Positions 59,745 to 64,000 of a DNA stretch of 64,000 nt are shown piece by piece. Where the stretch lies: NCBI RefSeq assembly GCF_048541825.1, contig NZ_CP183332.1:3286001-3350000 (forward strand), in the 5' to 3' direction. Both the position numbers and the translations under genes were made by a program. The stretch's first letter is position 1; every line of letters starts with the position of its first letter. The notes below the pieces were generated by a model. It searched no databases and was not told the DNA's origin. It worked only from the letters and a program-made list of their open reading frames with translations. This DNA is from Caulobacter sp048541825. Its GTDB lineage: Bacteria; Pseudomonadota; Alphaproteobacteria; Caulobacterales; Caulobacteraceae.

Positions 59745-59863
59745 GAGTCCTCTCCCTGTGGGAGAGGGGTCGGCGCAGCCGACGGTGAGAGGGGGCGATG
59801 AACAGAAGGGACTTCCCCCTCCGGTCGCTTCGCGACCACCTCCCCCGCTAGGGGGAGGACTTC
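59745..59863. repeat. Paired hairpin repeat, copy 3
   Basis: Occupies the whole gap between the yqgE and pdeA stop codons. Left module 59745-59796: CTCTCCC-TGT-GGGAGAG, GTCGGC-GCA-GCCGAC, GGTGAGAGGGGG. Right module 59811-59863: ACTTCCCCCTCC, GGTCGC-TTC-GCGACC, CCTCCCCC-GCTA-GGGGGAGG. The right module reads into the pdeA stop codon. Likely serves as a two-way transcription end. Confidence 0.82.
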
Positions 59864-61529
59864 AGCCCCGCGCCTTCACCGGCGCGGCGCCATCCACATA
59901 GGCCTCGTTGAGATAGACCTCGGCCTCTTGCGGCGACAGAGCCGGCGCGTAGCCGAAGCCCTGGCCGTAGTCGCAGCCCAGAGCCTGCAGGGCGGCAGCC
60001 ATTTCGGCGTTTTCGACGCCTTCGGCGACGACTTCCAGGTCCAGGTCCTGGCCCAGCTTGACCACCGAGCGGACGATCTTGGCCGAACCCGGATTGCTGC
60101 CCATGGTGCGGACGAAATAGCGGTCGACCTTCAGGGTGTCGAACGGCAGGCGCGTCAGATACTGCAGCGACGAGAAGCCGGTGCCGAAATCGTCCAGGGC
60201 CAGGCCGGCCCCGGCGTCGCGCAGGGTGCGCAGGATCACGGCGGCCCGTTCGGGGTCGCGCATGATGTCGCTTTCGGTGACTTCCAGCTTCAGGGCGCCG
60301 CGCGGCAGGTTGTTGATCCGCAGCACCTCGGCCACGTCATCGACCAGGCCCGGACGGTCGATCTCGCCGGTCGACAGATTGACGCTGACGGTCAGGGCCC
60401 CGACGGCCGGATGGCTGCGGCGCCAGGCGGCCAGCTGCGCGCCGGCGGTGCGCATCATGTGCTCGCCCAGCTCGCTCATCAGGCCCATTTCCTCGACCAG
60501 CGGGAGGAAGGTGTCGGGCGGCAGCATGCCGCGGCGCGGGTGCAGCCAGCGGGCCAGGGCCTCGAAGCCCGACAGCGCGCCGGTCGACAGGCGCACGACG
60601 GGCTGGAAATAGGGGGTGATCTCGCCGCGGGCGATGGCGCCGCGCAGGTCGGCCTCCAGGGCCAGGCGCGACAGGCCGTCGGTCTCCATCGAACGACCAT
60701 AGGCGGCGGCGCCGCCGCGACCGGCCGAGGATGCGGCCTCGACGGCCAGTTCGGCGCGACGCAGCAGTTCGGTCGCCTCGGGCGCATCTTCGCCGCCCTC
60801 GGCGTTCACAGCCCCGATCGACAGGGTGGGGTGGATATCGAAGCCGGCGATCCGCAGCGGCTGTTCTAGGGCGTTGCGCAGCAGCTCGGCCGGCTCGAAG
60901 CCCCTCGGCTCGCACAGCACGGCGAATTCGTCCTCGCCGATCCGGCCCAGGATCGAGCCGGTCGGGAAGGCGGCCGCCAGGCGTGAGCCCAGGGCGGCCA
61001 GAACCAGGTCGGCGCGTTCGTGGCCCAGGGCCTCGTTCAGGCGGCGCAGGCGATCGACATCGGCGACCACCAGCTCATGCACGCCTTCAAGGCGCAGACG
61101 CTCGCGGGCGCGGGCGATGAAGCTCTTGCGGTCCAGCAGGCCGGTCAGGTCGCAACGCTCGGACGCGGCGAATTTCACTTCGGGGGCGACCACGCCGGCG
61201 GCGCGCACGCCCTCCTCCAGCCACACGCCCCGCCAGATGCAGGTTTCGAAACCGCGCATGCGAAAGCGCGCCATGACTTCCGAGCCGGGCTCGCGGAACT
61301 TCAGCACTTCCTCGGCCTGGGCGCGGTCCTGCGGCAGGGCCAGGGCGCGGAAGGCGGCGGAGGAGCATTCAGGGGCCAGCGGGCCAAGACCCAGCGCCCG
61401 GGCGGCGCCATTGACCCTCAGGCGGTCAGCTTCAGGCTCCCAGACCCACAGGGCGACATCGGCCGCGCCCAACGCTTCCAGCGTGGCGGTCGTGTCCCAG
61501 ATCTTACGGTCCGTAGCCCGAAACGACAT
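59862..61529 (-). CDS. pdeA: Cyclic di-GMP phosphodiesterase PdeA
   Basis: 555-residue cytoplasmic protein: PAS-like domain (about 1-120), degenerate GGDEF domain with GEDEF at 198-202 (about 125-285), and EAL domain with EAL at 323-325, DDFGTG at 446-451 and EGVEN at 503-507. GEDEF-EAL order, size and PAS match C. crescentus PdeA (CC3396), whose GEDEF part binds GTP to activate c-di-GMP hydrolysis and which is degraded by ClpXP with CpdR at the swarmer-to-stalked transition (established knowledge). It ends Arg-Gly, a C-terminal region implicated in its turnover. Start MSFRATDRK at 61529; upstream frame is open. Confidence 0.93.
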   Translation of the reverse strand: MSFRATDRKIWDTTATLEALGAADVALWVWEPEADRLRVNGAARALGLGPLAPECSSAAFRALALPQDRAQAEEVLKFREPGSEVMARFRMRGFETCIWRGVWLEEGVRAAGVVAPEVKFAASERCDLTGLLDRKSFIARARERLRLEGVHELVVADVDRLRRLNEALGHERADLVLAALGSRLAAAFPTGSILGRIGEDEFAVLCEPRGFEPAELLRNALEQPLRIAGFDIHPTLSIGAVNAEGGEDAPEATELLRRAELAVEAASSAGRGGAAAYGRSMETDGLSRLALEADLRGAIARGEITPYFQPVVRLSTGALSGFEALARWLHPRRGMLPPDTFLPLVEEMGLMSELGEHMMRTAGAQLAAWRRSHPAVGALTVSVNLSTGEIDRPGLVDDVAEVLRINNLPRGALKLEVTESDIMRDPERAAVILRTLRDAGAGLALDDFGTGFSSLQYLTRLPFDTLKVDRYFVRTMGSNPGSAKIVRSVVKLGQDLDLEVVAEGVENAEMAAALQALGCDYGQGFGYAPALSPQEAEVYLNEAYVDGAAPVKARG

Positions 61530-61573
61530 ACTCGATCCCAACGCCACCTCGGCGTCTCTCGCCCGGACCGGCG

Positions 61574-62152
61574 CTAGGATCGCGCAACAAGTCCGAACAG
61601 ACGATGATCTCGCCACTCGCCGTTAATTTTCAAATAAGCGGGGGCGTAACCCTCCTCGGAAAAGCCGCATTTCATCAAAAGCGCGGCCGAGGCGGCGTTT
61701 TCCGGCATGCAGGCGGCCTCCATCCGGTGAAGCCCCAGCCCCTCGAAGGCGAAGCGGATCACGGTGGCGACGGCGTCGGTCATGTGGCCCTGGCGCGCGT
61801 AGGGCTGACCCAGCCAGTAGCCGACCGTGCCGCTCAGGGACACGCCGCGCCGGACGTGAAACAGCCGCACCGCGCCGATCAGGGCGTCGTCACTCTTGCG
61901 GAACACGAAGAACGGCCATGCCTCGCCGGTCTCCAGTTCGCGCGCATAGGCGCCCAGCCGGGCGCGGAAGGCGCGACGACCCAGGTCGTCCTCGGCCCAG
62001 GTGGGCTCCCAGGGCTGCAGGAAGCTGCGCGACTGGCGGCGCAGATCGGCCCAGGCGCTATGATCGGACACGCGCGGCGGGCGCAGATAGACACCGCTGC
62101 CCTGGAGCTTCAGGCCGGGCCTGGCGCGGAACATCTGCAGAAGGGTCGACAC
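61574..62152 (-). CDS. GNAT-family N-acetyltransferase (RimJ-like)
   Basis: 192-residue acetyltransferase. The GNAT fold is shown by GVYLRPPRVSDHSAWADLRRQSRSFLQPWEP, the acetyl-CoA loop YWLGQPYARQGHMTDAV (Q/RxxGxG-like, with Arg-Gln-Gly) and LGLHRMEAACMPENAASAALLMKCGFSEEGYA. Similar to the RimJ/RimL ribosomal-protein or N-terminal acetyltransferases. The GTG at 62152 has GGAG five bases before it; an ATG at 62134 would shorten it. Between M16 and pdeA. Confidence 0.88.
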   Translation of the reverse strand: MSTLLQMFRARPGLKLQGSGVYLRPPRVSDHSAWADLRRQSRSFLQPWEPTWAEDDLGRRAFRARLGAYARELETGEAWPFFVFRKSDDALIGAVRLFHVRRGVSLSGTVGYWLGQPYARQGHMTDAVATVIRFAFEGLGLHRMEAACMPENAASAALLMKCGFSEEGYAPAYLKINGEWRDHRLFGLVARS

Positions 62153-62192
62153 TTGAACTCCAGCAGGCGCGAAGGGGGGCGAGATTCGGCGA

Positions 62193-63464
62193 TCAGGCCG
62201 CCCCAAACAAGGCCTTCTCGAAGGCAGGGCCGGCTTTCAGGGCCGACTTGGCGCCCAGGATGGCCGTGGCGCAGCGCCGCGAGTCCAGCAGGCGCTGACC
62301 CAGCCGAACGACATCGGCCGGGGTGACAGCATCGACCTCGCCAGCCAGTTCGGCCGGCGGATACAGGCGGTCAAACAGCAGCACCTGGCCGGCGGCCTGC
62401 TCGGCGCGCGACAACGCTGCTTCGCGGGCCATGAACATGTGCGCCTTCAACTGAGCCTTGGCGCGGGCCAGCTCAGCCGGCTCGATGTGGCGGGCCAGGG
62501 CGACCAGCTGCTCGGCGCACACCTTGGCGGTCTCGACCGCATTTCCCGCGGCGCAGCCGGCATAGATGCCCAACGCCCCGTGATCGGCATAGGTGTCGGA
62601 ATAGGCGTCGATATTATAGGCCAGACCGCGCTTCTCGCGGGCCTCCTGGAACAGCCGCGACGACATGCCGCCGCCCAGGCATTCGGCAAAGATGCGAAGG
62701 GCGAAATAGTCCTGCTCACGCGCGCCGCAGGCCGGCAGCATGAACACCAGATGCGACTGTTCCAGCTTGCGCACCTCGCCCTCGTGGCCGCCCACGAACG
62801 GCGCGGCGACGGGTTCGGCCAGGCTCTCGCGCACCGGCACGCCGCCAAAGGCCCGCTCGGCGGCGGCCATCAGCTCGGCCTCGCTGACCGCGCCGGTGGC
62901 GCTGATCACCAGCCGGTCGGGGGCATACAGCGCGCCCCGCCAGTCGGACAGGGCGGCGTTGGTGGCGGCATTGACGCTCTCGACCGAGCCCAGGATCGGG
63001 CGGGCCACCGGATGGTCGCCCCAGGCCGCACGCTGGATCAGGTCGAAGACATAGTCGTCGGGCGCGTCGGCGGCCTCGGCGATCTCCTGCAGCACCACCT
63101 GCTTTTCGCGGGTCAGGTCAGCCTCGTCGAGGGTGGGGCGCAGCAGCAGGTCGGCGATGACGTCCATGCCCAGATCCAGGCCGCCCTTCAGCGCCCGCAC
63201 CTGGAAGCTGGTGCGCTCATAGCCGGTGGCGGCGTTGAGCGAGCCGCCCTGGCTCTCGATAACCTCGACGATATCGCGCGCGCTGCGCGATCCGGCGCCC
63301 TTGAAGACCATGTGCTCCAGCAGGTGCGACCAGCCGGACTGGGGGACATCCTCATGGGCCGCGCCGCGACCGGCGACCACGGTAAGGGCCAGGGTTTCCA
63401 GGCCGGGCATCGGATCGCAGACGACCCGGACGCCGTTGGGGAGGGTGTTGAGGACAGCGCTCAC
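62193..63464 (-). CDS. M16 family zinc peptidase (processing-peptidase-like)
   Basis: 423-residue metallopeptidase resembling the beta subunit of mitochondrial processing peptidase. The inverted zinc motif HLLEH is at residues 47-51 (SHLLEHMVFKGAGSRSARDIVE), followed by the third ligand region (DAPDDYVFDLIQRAAWGDHP). A second M16 domain completes the fold (YALRIFAECLGGGMSSRLFQEAREKRGLAY). It overlaps thrC by 4 bases (63461-63464), a gene pair usual in alphaproteobacteria. Confidence 0.95.
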   Translation of the reverse strand: MSAVLNTLPNGVRVVCDPMPGLETLALTVVAGRGAAHEDVPQSGWSHLLEHMVFKGAGSRSARDIVEVIESQGGSLNAATGYERTSFQVRALKGGLDLGMDVIADLLLRPTLDEADLTREKQVVLQEIAEAADAPDDYVFDLIQRAAWGDHPVARPILGSVESVNAATNAALSDWRGALYAPDRLVISATGAVSEAELMAAAERAFGGVPVRESLAEPVAAPFVGGHEGEVRKLEQSHLVFMLPACGAREQDYFALRIFAECLGGGMSSRLFQEAREKRGLAYNIDAYSDTYADHGALGIYAGCAAGNAVETAKVCAEQLVALARHIEPAELARAKAQLKAHMFMAREAALSRAEQAAGQVLLFDRLYPPAELAGEVDAVTPADVVRLGQRLLDSRRCATAILGAKSALKAGPAFEKALFGAA

Positions 63465-64000
63465 GAGGTGGCCGCGAAGGTGCGGACGAAGGCTTTCACC
63501 GTGTCGCCGCTGGCGGGCAGGCGCTCGAAGCGTTCGGGCTTCTGCGACAGGTCCGGCGTGGCGCGCGGCGTGGCCGGGGTCAGGCCGCAGGCGGCGGCGA
63601 CCGCCTCGGGGAACTTGGCCGGGTGGGCGGTGGAGAGCACCACCACCGGCGTAGTCGGGTCGTCCAGCTTGACGACCGCAGCGGCCGCGACGCCCACGGC
63701 GGTGTGCGGATCGATGACCTCGCCGGTTTCGTTGAGGGTCGAGAGCATGGTCTTGGCGGTGTCGGCCTCGCTGACGGCCACGCCGCGGAACAGCTCGCGC
63801 ATGGTGGCGAAGGCGCTGGGCGGGATGTCGATCAGGCCGCTATCGGTAAAGCCCCGGAAGGCGCGGCTGGTCTCGACCCCGTCACGGCGTACAGCTTCGA
63901 AATACAGGCGCTCGAAATTGGAGGCGACCTGGATGTCCATGGCCGGGCTCTGGGTCGCGGCCACGGCGCCCTTGGTGTAGCGGCCCTGCTCGAAGGTGCG
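63461..64000 (-). CDS. thrC: Threonine synthase, 3' part (runs off the window)
   Basis: Carboxy-terminal 179 residues of threonine synthase (PLP enzyme converting O-phosphohomoserine to threonine). Frame continues from the window end (RTFEQGRYTKGAVAATQSPAMDIQVASNFERLYFE), where SPAMDIQVASNFERL is diagnostic of the long ThrC form. The GTG at 63964 is not a start, only a Val in SPAMD's lead. The 5' two-thirds lie beyond 64000. It is followed by the M16 gene with an ATGA overlap. Confidence 0.93.
   Translation of the reverse strand, partial: RTFEQGRYTKGAVAATQSPAMDIQVASNFERLYFEAVRRDGVETSRAFRGFTDSGLIDIPPSAFATMRELFRGVAVSEADTAKTMLSTLNETGEVIDPHTAVGVAAAAVVKLDDPTTPVVVLSTAHPAKFPEAVAAACGLTPATPRATPDLSQKPERFERLPASGDTVKAFVRTFAATS

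Overview
The window is high-GC alphaproteobacterial chromosome, almost certainly Caulobacter or a very close Caulobacteraceae relative. The best evidence is a 358-residue CcrM (GANTC adenine methyltransferase), a 555-residue PAS-GEDEF-EAL protein that matches PdeA, a split ATP synthase F0 operon (I-a-c-b'-b), a glycine-riboswitch-controlled gcvT-H-PA-PB operon, and TonB-receptor-based carbon uptake. Coding density is high and most genes are core housekeeping genes. There is no prophage, no intact insertion sequence, no CRISPR array and no tRNA or rRNA gene.

Layout. 1-5.3 kb: TCA-cycle genes sucC-sucD-sucA (minus strand). 5.4-11.1 kb: secreted protein, MFS transporter, TonB-dependent receptor and secreted family 16 glycoside hydrolase (all minus). 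11.1-15.3 kb: rnhB, acyl-CoA dehydrogenase, ccrM and mutY. 15.3-20.7 kb: a plus-strand run of DciA-like protein, two DsbA-like thioredoxin-fold proteins and smc. 20.7-25 kb: TSUP permease, DUF6481 protein and the atpI-B-E-F'-F operon ending in a strong terminator. 25-30.7 kb: two tandem PGPGW-like membrane paralogues and the glycine cleavage operon with its tandem riboswitch. 30.9-38.3 kb: chemoreceptor, argS with a secreted protein, then ispH-thrB-rnhA and a resolvase-like protein. 38.2-42.8 kb: ABC-2 exporter, NfeD/SPFH pair and small proteins. 43-49.2 kb: nitronate monooxygenase-like protein, SDR, M50 protease/NUDIX/patatin/bdhA run and yaaA. 49.2-50.3 kb: a 1.16-kb repeat-rich intergenic region. 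50.3-53.5 kb: orphan gene, FAD oxidoreductase and VapBC. 53.2-56.5 kb: Sua5 and YceI/cytochrome b561 cluster. 56.6-64 kb: large acyl-CoA dehydrogenase, peroxiredoxin, YqgE, then pdeA, GNAT, M16 peptidase and the end of thrC.

The most unusual signals are non-coding. A 151-bp compound palindrome (50082-50232) has two long perfect stems and three small hairpins at its head. A family of modular hairpin repeats is arranged as inverted pairs between convergent genes. A CTGC-N3-GCAG palindrome, the reported PhaR-type operator form, lies in front of the 3-hydroxybutyrate dehydrogenase gene. Two GANTC methylation sites lie in the ccrM leader. I did not find a large undescribed multi-gene system; the compound palindrome and its neighbouring orphan gene are the best candidates for something undescribed.
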